Part shown: piece after piece, positions 23,780-34,900 of the stretch
Layout: every line of letters starts with the position of its first letter
Numbering within the stretch: position 1 is the stretch's first letter
NCBI GenBank assembly: GCA_030248215.1
Contig: JASANG010001871.1
Coordinates: 124,001 to 188,000, forward strand
DNA length: 64,000 nucleotides
DNA from: Enoplolaimus lenunculus
Lineage: Eukaryota > Nematoda > Enoplea > Enoplida > Thoracostomopsidae
Direction of reading: 5' to 3'
The notes under the pieces: model-generated
Database searches by the model: none
Told to the model about the DNA's origin: nothing
What the model saw: only the letters and a program-made list of their open reading frames with translations
Made by a program: the position numbers and the translations under genes

Positions 23780-24419
23780 CAGAGTAGGACTTTACTCGCG
23801 GGTACTTGCGCTTGCCCGCAGATAAACGCTGGAAAGGATTTCAAAGGCGGTATACCGCGGGGTAAAGATTTTAAATCACGTGAGTAATAAATTGACAGTT
23901 CTTACCGCGGTAAACTTTTATGTTTTAAGGTGGAAAACCTACGCTATTGTCTGGTTTATTTCTGGTAAGGTGATTCTGCGTGCTTCATTTAGTTGGGTTT
24001 GAAATTTTGTGGTTTCTAGTAAACTTTCATGTGTAAAATTCGCTGAAGCTATAGCGTAAAACTTCATTAATAAAGTGCAAATCACCTGCGATCTTTAAAA
24101 TACTGGTGTAACTTCAGTTGCGGGTACGGGCCCGTAGCCAAGGGGGGATCGGAAGGGGGAACCTCAACCCCCCTGGAAAAATTGTGGCTCGTCCAGAAAA
24201 ATTTTCAACCTTGTTTGCAAGTTATTAAAAACCCTTGAATGCCCCTGATAATAATTTTTAACCCCGACTAGCAAAGTGAGATGTTTACTGGTCTGTGCGG
24301 GTAAAAGGTGGATCGTGGGCAGATTTATTTTACGCGGGTATACCCGCGGGTAACAAATTCTTGTCTGCGTAAGCAAAGCGCCGGTCGAGTAAAAAATCCT
24401 TACTCGCATCCCACTCTGG
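23780..24419. repeat. CCCGCGGGT-family element inserted in TEL-A (middle element of a nest)
   Basis: CAGAGTAGGACTTTACTCGC left, TTACTCGCATCCCACTCTG right. The inside has CCGCGGGTAAC-type words. Relatives are at 42240-42358 and 45851-45990. It is interrupted by a REP-GTAGCC element at 24128. Confidence 0.6.
24128..24297 (-). repeat. REP-GTAGCC element, innermost of a three-level nest
   Basis: GGGCCCGTAGCCAAGGGGGG, AACCCCCCTGGAAAAATTGT, TTTTCAACCTTGTTTGCAAG, GAATGCCCCTGATA. It lies inside the CCCGCGGGT-family element. Confidence 0.75.
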
Positions 24420-24553
24420 ATATAAGCTTATGCTTTAAACAATTATTTGCTTAACCTTAGGCTTCGTCTTAGGAATAAGCTCATTCGTACGCTTAAACAT
24501 AGACTTAGGAATATCCTCATACAACTGTTACGGCCCTGTTCTATACATTGGCC

Positions 24554-26053
24554 TCAAAAAATACAAAATCCTTCTTTCATGCTACTATCGCACTTCACTA
24601 TTATGTTAACATTATATCGCCTTTATCATTGAGAATATTTAAGAAACTATTGCATTGCTTCGATACCAAATTAGCCAGTTTTAATGGCTTCGGAAATATT
24701 GGTGAAAAAATGCCTACATCTGAAACGTTTAAAAATTCAAGCTTAAGCATTTATTAAGCTTTCGGGTCTGAAAAGACCTGACTGCGTCAAAGTTTATCCC
24801 GAAAGTATGGACCCACCTCTTGTGACAAACAATTCATGGCTCACATTTTAACAGCAAGATTATGATTTTTGCGCAGATTTAATATTTTACGCATACAGGA
24901 TATATATATATATTTATTTATATAACATTTAAAAGCTTAAAACACGTACATTTTTACACATTACATGCACAGAACCCGAACTGCAGTGAACAACTATAAA
25001 ATCCTCTGTTCGCGCACCGCCATTTTTCGCCAGTATTTTAATTATTTCCGGCTGTTAATTGCATTTGCAGGGTGAATATAGTCTCAAATTTAAACAGTGT
25101 AACATTGCGCTTCAACTCTATAAGTACGTGTTTACTATCACTTACACCAGTGCTAAATTTGATAGAAGGCAAAATTCTGCAACATACAACTATTTGTAAT
25201 TTTCATAGCGCGAAGATTTCGTTTAGACTGCGGCTGAGGCTGAGGATAGAACCTGAGCCTAAACCTACGCCTCAGTCTAATTAAGCTACAAGATCTTAAA
25301 ATATGCAATGCGATGTGAGTTTGCATTCTGTGAACATGGTTTCATATGGACGATTGAAACTGTAATTATGAATTATGCAAACAACAAATATATACCCTTT
25401 CACAGACCCATAAAGCATACCAATCGGTAACACAAAAATTATAACTTAACACAGGCTATCATGAGTGTTGAGTGTAACAATTGATGAAAAAGTTTTAAGT
25501 TTTTAAACAATTTTAAAACTGGTATATATATGTCGTAGCTCACGTTGTAATTCAGCCCAATTCGAAATTGAACTGAATTACGACATGAACTACGACATAT
25601 ATACCTTGAACACAGACATTATTAAGGCGCTACTATAAAACTCTGGCTTAGAATCAACAAAAGGTTTGGCACATTTTATGTGTTACGATGACCAAATGCG
25701 TAGTTCTGTTATTGAACTGTGTTAAATTTCGAGCAATGATGAATGAGCGCTGTTGTGTATTAGGCACACAACTGGGCCACACTGTATTTCTTCGGTAAAA
25801 GTCATTTCATTTCCTAAAATTAGCTCAATGAGTCGAAAAATTTTAGTTTCGAATTGCCGTTTTGGTCATCGTTGAATCGGTTTATAGAGTGTTCGTTTAC
25901 GAACTTTACGTTGAAAGATTTGTATAAATCTTATACCAAAAACGATCAATGTTATATTTGCACAAAAATATCAACACAAAAACAATACAATGGTTTACAA
26001 CAAAGGTGTCATAATAATATACGGTGCCATCCGTGAAATCGAGCCCCTGTATC
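24554..26053. other. Gene-free stretch
   Basis: AT-rich. It contains a short degenerate CCTGAGCCTAAACC tract (about 25220-25285) and the hairpin at 25521-25605. No supported exon. Confidence 0.4.
25521..25605. repeat. 85-bp hairpin element
   Basis: GGTATATATATGTCGTAG at left, inverted CTACGACATATATACC at right. The inner arms GTTGTAATTCAG and CTGAATTACGAC extend the pairing, leaving a short loop. Confidence 0.75.
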
Positions 26054-26250
26054 CGGTCAATGAAAAGAACAAGGGCGGAAGAGTATTATATGCATATTCC
26101 TAAGCCTAAGCCTAAGCTTATGCGTAAAAATCAGTTTATTCCTAAGCCTAAGTCTAAGCCTACGCCAAGCTAAAAAATTAGTCTAAAGCTTAAGCTTACT
26201 CTATTGCAGTCTCACAGAAAAACGTTCCGCCCCTGATCTTTACATCGGCC
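26054..26250 (-). repeat. TEL-A element
   Basis: GAACAAGGGCGGAAGAGTAT near the left, GTTCCGCCCCTGATCTTTAC then ATCGGCC at the right. CCTAAGCCTAAGCCTAAGC inside, so the TTAGGC strand is minus. Confidence 0.75.
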
Positions 26251-27842
26251 CTGCATCAGGGGGCTTGCCAGCTTGAGCTTTGGTCCAACTAAAAAATCTA
26301 TGATAAAACCTAAAAAGTATATTTAGCCTTCTAAGTCATGGAAATTCTTCGCATGCCTCTTCTGAAAGTTCTTGGACCGTACCTGGTTTCCATAACAGTA
26401 TCTGGCTTATCTTAACCCAAACATACATCAATAAACGTCTTTAAAGATTTGAAACTCTGCTTTGTTAACTGTTTACGTCTCCGAATACAATTTCGAAAAT
26501 CAAGTGGATTTTAACTCATAATGTTATATACGTCGCTTTTGTATGGTTTTGTTTCGTATCCGTTCAGATGTGACACCTTTGTTGTTCATAACAATGCATA
26601 GTGCAACAGTGCTGCTGACCCGATAAACTGGTGAAGAAAATTGCAACAGATACCACAAAAAAACAAAATTGCAACAAATACAACAACAGAAAATAAATCA
26701 AATAAGATATATTAAATCCAACACATACAATACTATAAACCCGTGCCAGATGATTAAACTCCCGTTTAAATTAATTTTCACACGATCATAATTTGCTCAT
26801 TTCAAAACAACGCACTGTATGCTTGTACTTAGCTTACGTTGCTACCGATAGCAATTAACAGTAAAATTCGACGATAAAGCAACTTGTAAGCTATACTTCA
26901 GTTATATTAATAAGTCAATCAACTGAAGAATATCGCAAATTCAAGCTTGCCTCCTCTCCCTTGCATGCACTTTTGTCATGTTAAATAATTTAGTTAGAGG
27001 CCAATTTTTGACTAAGACAGCTCAGAGTAAGTACAATTTTGTTAGCAATCATGCCCAGCATAGAGAACTCGCCATAACCGTAGTAGAAGCATATTCCTTA
27101 GCCTCAGCCTATTGAAATTAAGCAAACTGGAACAAGCAAAGAACGACCGCGTGAATTCAATACAAATTCAAAGATACAACCAAAACCGAGGATTATTGCC
27201 AGATACGTAACGAAGTAACGGTAGTTGTTCTATATTTATTTTTAAAGAAATCCTATTTCAATTTTCTACAATAAAAGATGCATGTAATCTTTAGTTTACC
27301 GTCCCGCTATATCAGAGTACAAACTCTTGTTCCTGTTCCTGCATTCAAAGATACATGAACCGGAATTTTTACGGTTTTGTGGCACATTATTCGTAATCAT
27401 TTAAATACTGGAAACTTTGTCATTAAAACTTTTTTATTTCGAAATCAATGTTCCTGCAATTAGTTCAATTTTGTTAATAAACTGGTTTTGACGTGCTTTC
27501 GCAAAATTTGATCATGAAATAGCTGAAAATTCACGTAAGCAATTTTTTGGCAAGTTCTATATGTATATGTATATTTATATATACCACAAAAATCATAATT
27601 ACATTTTTGACTGTATAGCGATAATTAAAATGCATTTCACAGTTATTTCATGTACAAGGGCGCAACGTAATGTTCAAAAATATATTCTGCTGACAGCAGT
27701 TCAAAACAGAAAACAGATGGGAATTGGTTAATATCCAATTAAATTTCACTTGCACAGTTTTCTTCGGACCAACAACAAAAGTCCGCATGTTTCCTGCTAC
27801 CCATGAGATACTGCGCCCTTGAATTTAACAGCCGAAAAGTCC
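26251..27842. other. Gene-free stretch 3' of the IR25a-type gene
   Basis: AT-rich and presumably includes the 3' untranslated region of the minus-strand receptor gene. TTTATT words (AATAAA on the minus strand) occur at about 27433, but I cannot choose a site. No other gene seen. Confidence 0.35.
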
Positions 27843-28024
27843 TTAACGGCCTGCGCCGCCGCTAGTCCATGCATTTGCGGGGCGTTGTCCTGCTGGTGTA
27901 ACTGTGTTTCCGTTTTGCAATTCAGACTTTGCCTTTGATCGCTTGTGACGATAGTAGAAGAATTCACCAATCAGTGTAATTACCGATAAGCCAATACCAG
28001 CCAAAATCACAACAAATACTCCTC
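27843..28024 (-). CDS. Ir25a-like: Exon 18 of the IR25a-type gene: M4 and cytoplasmic tail
   Basis: After TTTTTGTTTGCAG, 60 codons including TAA give M4 ([20 protein letters not shown]), then [10 protein letters not shown] and a Gly/Ala/Thr-rich tail ending in GGAGR. The phase fits exon 17 9.6 kb away (ATC G|GA GGA), restoring the family motif ISIRNIGGVF. Confidence 0.92.
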
Positions 28025-28892
28025 CTGCAAACAAAAAATGATTGCTTACAAATTGCCGAATGCCGCAAATTACATTTCGAATATAGCAACAGTTAGCGGC
28101 GTGTGGCAGCACGCGGCAGCGTCTGGCACAGTGAAGTATAGCGCAATCCTAAGTCTATCAGTCTCCCTGTTTCCAAATTGGCGGGTCCCTATAATTCACA
28201 TAAAACAATCGGCCCATGTTACTTTAAGGAGCGTCCAGGTTTCTGGTGGGTCTATAAAAGAGTAGGTTTCGATTCTAGATTACATTTTTTTACTTAGGCT
28301 TAGGCTTAGGAACTCATTTTTGCAATGCTTAGGTTTACGATATAGGCTTACGAACTCATTTTTGCAACGCTTAGGCTTAGGCTTAGGCTTACGAACACGT
28401 TTAATCTACAGTTACGCCCCTTAAAGTAACATTGGCGAAACAAACAACACTCTTTTTAGCAGAGTATTAAACATGACAAGCGGTACAAGGTACGTAATAT
28501 TCACCATGCTTAAAAATGCAAAACTGCGTGTGTGTTCTTTACTGGGACGTAAGCTGCATTGCTTACTTTAAAAAATTATGCTCAAATCTGCAAATCAAGC
28601 TGCATGTTTAGCTTGTACTCTGAATTTACGTAGTATTCGACGTTTTGAAATCATTTCAAAGTTATTGCATAGTCAATGCAACTTCGAACGCTTATCGAGC
28701 GAGAAGCGAGCACATTTTTTATTTAGTCTTAATACAAAGTAACATACAGAACCGCTAGCGCTACAAAATGGCCAAAATGTAGGTATTGAAAGTGATTTTT
28801 GTCGCCGTTTTTAGTCTCTTTGCGCCACCTGTGCGCACGGCGCTATAAAAGGGGCATTCCTCCTTCTTGCACCTCCGCTTTCTAACCACTGC

Positions 28893-28969
<77 letters not shown>

Positions 28970-31900
28970 GTTATTATTATTATTATGATTATCTCCTCTG
29001 ATTATTTCATAGCTAAATTTGAATAAGAATATTTTACGGATCACGATGAGGGAAACTTAGGAGTTTGAAAAATTCAATTTTTTTATAAATTGAAACCTGG
29101 GAGCGAAATAATCAGGGAATGTGAAAAAACCTCCAATTGAAAAATTTTCAAAATCAGACAGTTTTTCGGTGAACGCTGGCTGGAGTAATAATTGTAAAAA
29201 AACCCCACTAAAACAGGTCAGTTTTCAAACAAATCCTTGGGTGAAGTTTAATAAAACCATTTTACAGCTGAATGGAAAGTTTACATTTTAGAAAGATAAT
29301 TTTAAATTGACGACCGTTTGTGCGGATACATTTTCAAATTTAAACCACAAATATGAACTTAAAGCAATGCTTAATTTTAACAGTTCTATTTTTAAAGAAA
29401 AACGCAACAAAAATTAGTCAATTATCCTTTGTTTCTAGCAAATCAAAACAAGGATGTCTTCATTCTAATCAGCATTATTCGTGTTACTTTCTGCAACAAA
29501 AAAAACTATTATTATCTTAATTTTAAGAGGCAAAAAATGCGGAAAATACAATTCCGAGAATATTCTTCGTTTAAAAGACTCAAATTTTAGAGTATTAAAA
29601 ATGTACAATTTTATCTTAAAAAATAAAAATCAACACCAACACAACTGTACAAAAAGTAAGTAATGACGGCACTAACGTATCCAACTATAGCGCCTGCCAG
29701 GTCATTCGTTTACAACGAAGATTTGAATCTAAATTTTGGTAATAAAAGATTTGGTACTAAAATTGCGTTTGGTTTCTCGTTTACAAGTTACGTTTACTAT
29801 TACCTTGAACATCCCTGTCCACGTCAAAAAATTCTGAATTCGACACCTGACGGTTGTTAATAAAATTATTTTCGTAACGACGACATATGAAGAATACAGA
29901 AAAATTGAGGTATGCGTGATAATTGTAAGCGGTATGAAATAGATTGCAGATTGATCGTTTCTGGGATTGCTTACTGATTTTGACATTATTTAACAAACGT
30001 TGCCGGTCCGTTTTTCGTGTCCCAGCGGCCGTTTATTCTTTAGTTCTTTTCGGCTCAAATTCGAAGTGTAAAGATAAAACCTTAGCTGAGCCTATGAATG
30101 CACCTTTTTTGCCTGAAAATTGGTTGTTTTAAATACACAGTTTGGACCAAAACTGGGAACACTTAAAGTTTTACTTGCCCTGCCGTTGTACAATGAAGAC
30201 TTTGATGTTGTTCTAATTAATCGTTGGACGGCGTCTGTGTTTGTATAGCATTTACGGCCCATGTATGGAACCGGGCCGGATCGGGTTCCGGCGGTACTGT
30301 AATAGAGTCAGTTGAAGCTTTAGAAACGTTTTTTGCTTAGGCTTAGGCTTAGGCTTAGGAATAGGCTCATCCTTCCCCTCAGTCTTAGGCTTAGGCTTAT
30401 GCTTAGGAATATGCTTATACTACTGTTCCGGCCCTGTTCTATACATGGGCCGCATTTACAAAACAAGTATGCTATGGTGTAGAATTACAAATAGTTTATG
30501 AGAATTTCACGCAATTTAAAGTATTTAGAACCGTTGTAGTGATAATTTGTACGTCTTAAAATCTTTTAAATTAGCCAGTATTAGCACGATAGTAATTTTT
30601 GCAAAATTTTAAAACAACACCGAATATCAAAATATGTTGTTTAATCTTCTAGCAATAAGAATTAATGGGTATATTATCGCTATCATTCAGAGTGGGATTT
30701 TTTAAATATTAAAAGCGAAAATTCGTTTAGCTTAATATCATTTTTAAGGTATGAAAATTAGCCTTATTGTGAGATATATCTAATATCTGCAGTTTAGAAA
30801 CGATAAAATTACTCATATTGCAACCTTAATGTATTTAGAAAGCGTCCAGTATTAAAAATCGCCTGTAGTCTAAAAATAGTTCAGTGTTCAGCGCAGCCTT
30901 AAGTATTCGTGTTGCTAAGTTTTTAACAGCTTTTCATTTAATATTTCGTTGTCTTGAAGTTCGCGCAGAACGTTTGTGTTTAGTCAGTCTCTTACTATAG
31001 GTACAAGTTCTGGCCCATGTATAGAACGGGGCCGGAACAGTAGTATAAGCATATACCTAAGCTTAAGCCTATTAAGCCTAAGTTTTAGCCTAAGCGTAAG
31101 GATTAGCCTATCCCTAATCCTAAGCCTAAGCCTAAAAGCTTCTAACCCTGAGAAAAAAGTTAGTCTAAAACTTAAACTGACTCTATTACAGCCACGCAAG
31201 AAAACGATCCGGCCCTGTTATATACATGGGCCCAATTTCTTATTCCCTAACCAATCACCGCCGGCGGGTATCCGGTCTCTCGTAACGTTCGAACCAGTGA
31301 ATGATGACCTTCTAATAGATTTTTATATTTTTCGCGTTTCATTTGCCTTCTATTCAAATTCCTAAATATTCTGTTTTGATCATGCCTGAGACGTGAAATC
31401 TTTCAGCTCATACCAGATTAGTACCTTAACAATTTCTCTGCATATCGGTATATTTTATTTTGCTTATAGTTACCAGGGTTGGGCAACGAGTTTCCATTAA
31501 ATTAAGGAATGTACCACGTCTGTTGACTGCGATAGCTAGACCAGTGGTCTTAACGATCAACTGTGTGTAGCACATATGTCGCAGGCCAGGCTGATGTTTA
31601 GACCGATTTGCTATTCTGCATAATAGCAGTTGATCCTAGGCTAAACTGCAATTAAACTGTCTAATGACACATAGTGCACTATAACACTCGCTGCTTAATA
31701 ACCAATCACAGCTGGTACGATTTTCTTGTACTTGACAATCTTTGAAATGCTATTTGGCCTATGCTTAGAGTATAGTATTAGTTATTCGCAATTTAGCAGA
31801 ATGGCCTAGGACAATTAGTAATTGGCCAAAATTGCAGATCGGCCAATGACATATACAACAATATAAATACATGGTTACAATTACCATTTTTCAGAACGAA

Positions 31901-34900
31901 ACTGTAACTAAAATTTTTCATACTATGAAAGTAATTGATTTTAACCAAAGAAATTAGCTTTTTCAATTAATTTTTCAATTCAACGAGCAAAAAATAATTG
32001 AAGCTGACAAGAATGGATATTCAAAACGGTACAGATGTTAAACACAAAATGTGCCAGCAAAGGCGTCTTGCGTTCGCATCAGTTGTACTGTCAACTTGTG
32101 CAGTTGTGTCGAGCGTTTGTGCGATTCCTTTAATACTGCAGACCGTTCTCAGAATTAAAACCATCGCCGACGCTGAATGGCAAATTTGCAAGGTGAGTGG
32201 TTTTTCTTAATTTTTAAGGTTCCGTAGTGTGGTATTTAATAATTAAGTTTTTGCAAGATTTGTTTGACCGTTTTCTATCACGAGAAAGCTGGTAGCAGCA
32301 GTGGCGAACTCAGAAATATTGCGAGCGAAGCGAACGAGAACGAAATCGCACGTTTAACACGTAAAGGACTGCACTATACTTTTGCTACGTTTGGCGGCGT
32401 CCGTCATCCGTGCGGAGCCGTCCGTCACCACGCGCCACCCGTACGGCGCCGTCCTTCAGCGTGCATCATCCGTACGGCGCCGTCCGTTACAATGCGCCAC
32501 CCGTACGGCGCCGTCCTTCAGCGTGCATCATCCGTACGGCGCCGTCCGTTACAATGCGCCACCCGTACGGCGCGTCCTTCAGCGTGCATCATCCGTACGG
32601 CGCCGTCCGTTCCAATGCGCCACCGTTAGGGCGCGTCCTTCCGCGTGCTTCATCCGTACGGCGCCGTCCGTTACAATGCGCCACCCGTACGGCGCGTCCT
32701 TCAGCGTGCATCATCCGTACGGCGCCGTCCGTTACAATGCGCCACCCGTACGGCGCGTCCTTCAGCGTGCATCATCCGTACGGCGCCGTCCGTTACAATG
32801 CGCCACCCGTACGGCGCCGTCCGTCACCACGCGCCACCCGTACGGCGCCGTCCTTCAGCGTGCATCATCCGTACGGCGCCGTCCGTTACAATGCGCCACC
32901 CGTACGGCGCGTCCTTCAGCGTGCATCATCCGTACGGCGCCGTCCTTTACACTGCGCCACCCGTACGGCGCGTCCTTCAGCGTGCATCATCCGTACGGCG
33001 CCGTCCGTTACAATGCGCCACCCGTACGGCGCGTCCTTCAGCGTGCATCATCCGACGGCGCCGTCCGTTACAATGCGCCACCCGTACGGCGCGTCCTTCA
33101 GCGTGCATCATCCGTACGGCGCCGTCCGTTACAATGCGCCACCCGTACGGCGCCGTCCTTCAGCGTGCATCATCCGTACGGCGCCGTCCGTTACAATGCG
33201 CCACCCGTACGGCGCCGTCCGTCACCATGCGCCACCCGTATCGCGCCGTCCTTCAGCGTGCATCATCCGTACGGCGCCGTCCGTCACCGTGCGTCACACG
33301 TATGGCGCCGTTGAGGCACCGTGCGGTATCGTACGCAAATAATTCACGTACGATAACGTTTCATACGACGAACGACAACGGAGGGCGCCGTACGAATGTT
33401 GGACAGTAACGGACGGCACCAGACGTTAAGTATAACGCAACCTTAAGTCTTAATACAAATTTTGAATTTTCATCCCAGTTGGGGTTGGACATATCCTGAG
33501 TGCCCCCATTTGAATACCTGCCAGTTATTGGTCGAATAAAGAGTGATGAATGCGATATGCTGAAATTTCGGCGAGTATTTAAGAACTTGCAATCTCTGTT
33601 GCAATTGCAATCCTAAAGCTTGCAAAGATGTAACGTATTTGGCGTCAAGTTATATTTTTGTGATATTTGTAAAAAGAACTATCATTACTGAACTCTTCGT
33701 TATCATTCTAGGCCCATGTTTCACGGGACAGCAATACAGTAAGCTTAAGCTATACACTAATTTTTTACTTTAAGCCTAGGCAAAGGCTTAGGTATAAGCT
33801 CATTTTTACGCTTAAACTTGTGGCTTAAGCTTAGGAATCTACTTATAATACTGTTGGGTCCTCTTCTATACATTGGCCCCATTCCGGATGTGAGAAAAAT
33901 TAAACAATGAAGCAATTAGTTTCCATATACGTTTTGGTGATATTTGAATAAATGACACTGTCGGTTGACAAGGTAATTGCCTTATCTTGCGGTTGGAAAA
34001 GCACTCAAACTCTTGCCCCTATTTTAATTGAAGTATTGGTGGCTTTGAAATCTGTATCGTGAAGGTTCTCAGCCGTAAACTGATTCAAGCGTTATTTTAT
34101 GCTGCTTTATAATATCTCTTTGCTTTAATGTAAGCAAACGCATAATGCAATGTTTTAGCTACTGAGAACCAGAGGTTTATTCCCAATTTCCAAAAAAGGG
34201 GTTGCGTTTAACGAAAATTTCGACGGGTGGCAGGGTCATGTAGCAACCGGAAAAAGTTCCCAAAACCAATGGAACAACAATCGCAAACGGAACTTTAAGT
34301 TAAGGGTTTTAGATCAAAAAATGAACGTGTTGGAAGCTAGTTTCATCCTTGCGCGGTTGTCTTTCAGCAGGATGTTTTCTGCTTTATCTCAGGTGACAAA
34401 AGTAATTTCGAACCTCATAGTAACTCTAAATAGGTTGTTTACTGTCGATAGACTAAAAATTGCAAAGATCATTAGTCGAGCAAGGGCGTATTTAACAGCA
34501 GGAATAGAGGAGATCTATCTCTTACTGAAATTTTTAGAGTAAATAAGTAGAAAGCGCATTTAAACATGCTTTAAAATAACCTCAATAAACTTTCTCGACC
34601 ATTGCCCTCGCTCACAAAACTGTTACATGGGGTTAACCCACCTGAAACGAAATTCAGGCCACGGTGCTGTCGTCGATAAATTTAGTCGGCCGATTTAGAG
34701 GTTTTTAGACGACGAACAAAATTCTAACCGTTGAAAGCCTCTACCTCGACCGGCCGCTCCCAGTCTCAAATCACGACAAGCGTTCGCTAACCAAAATTGC
34801 TCATCTCAGTCCAAAAGCACTGGAAAACTCAGCAAAATCCACATCTACATTGTCAACGCCGGAAGACCCGCTATTTTCAAGCGAAATATTCGATACAATT

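Larger units (their letters stand above)
23705..24553 (+). repeat. TEL-A element split by insertions (outer element of a nest)
   Basis: The left part (GGGGTAGAACGTTTCCTGTG, 23740 on) matches the A end of other TEL-A copies. The right part from 24420 (ATAAGCTTATGCTTTAAAC, TTAGGCTTCGTCTTAGG, CGGCCCTGTTCTATACATTG) matches the B end. The intervening 640 bp is another element (23780-24419). Confidence 0.6.

Noticed and set aside
28811-29044. Poly-Asn open frame
   Set aside because: It is a (TTA)n microsatellite read on the minus strand, with no splice or start support.
30256-30451. A true chromosome end or subtelomere at the TTAGGC tracts
   Set aside because: The tracts are short, imperfect, in both orientations and enclosed by element ends.
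30976-31365. 129-codon plus-strand frame
   Set aside because: It runs through a TEL-A element; the Ser/Leu repeats are translated CCTAAG hexamers.
32264-33409. Three overlapping long plus-strand open frames (up to 310 codons) with Arg/Ala/His-rich repeats
   Set aside because: They arise from the stop-free 31-bp minisatellite, which is open in all three forward frames.
34321-34542. 73-codon ATG frame and a 25-nt internal exon in collagen intron 1
   Set aside because: Neither fits the phase of exons 1 and 2, and there is no family resemblance.
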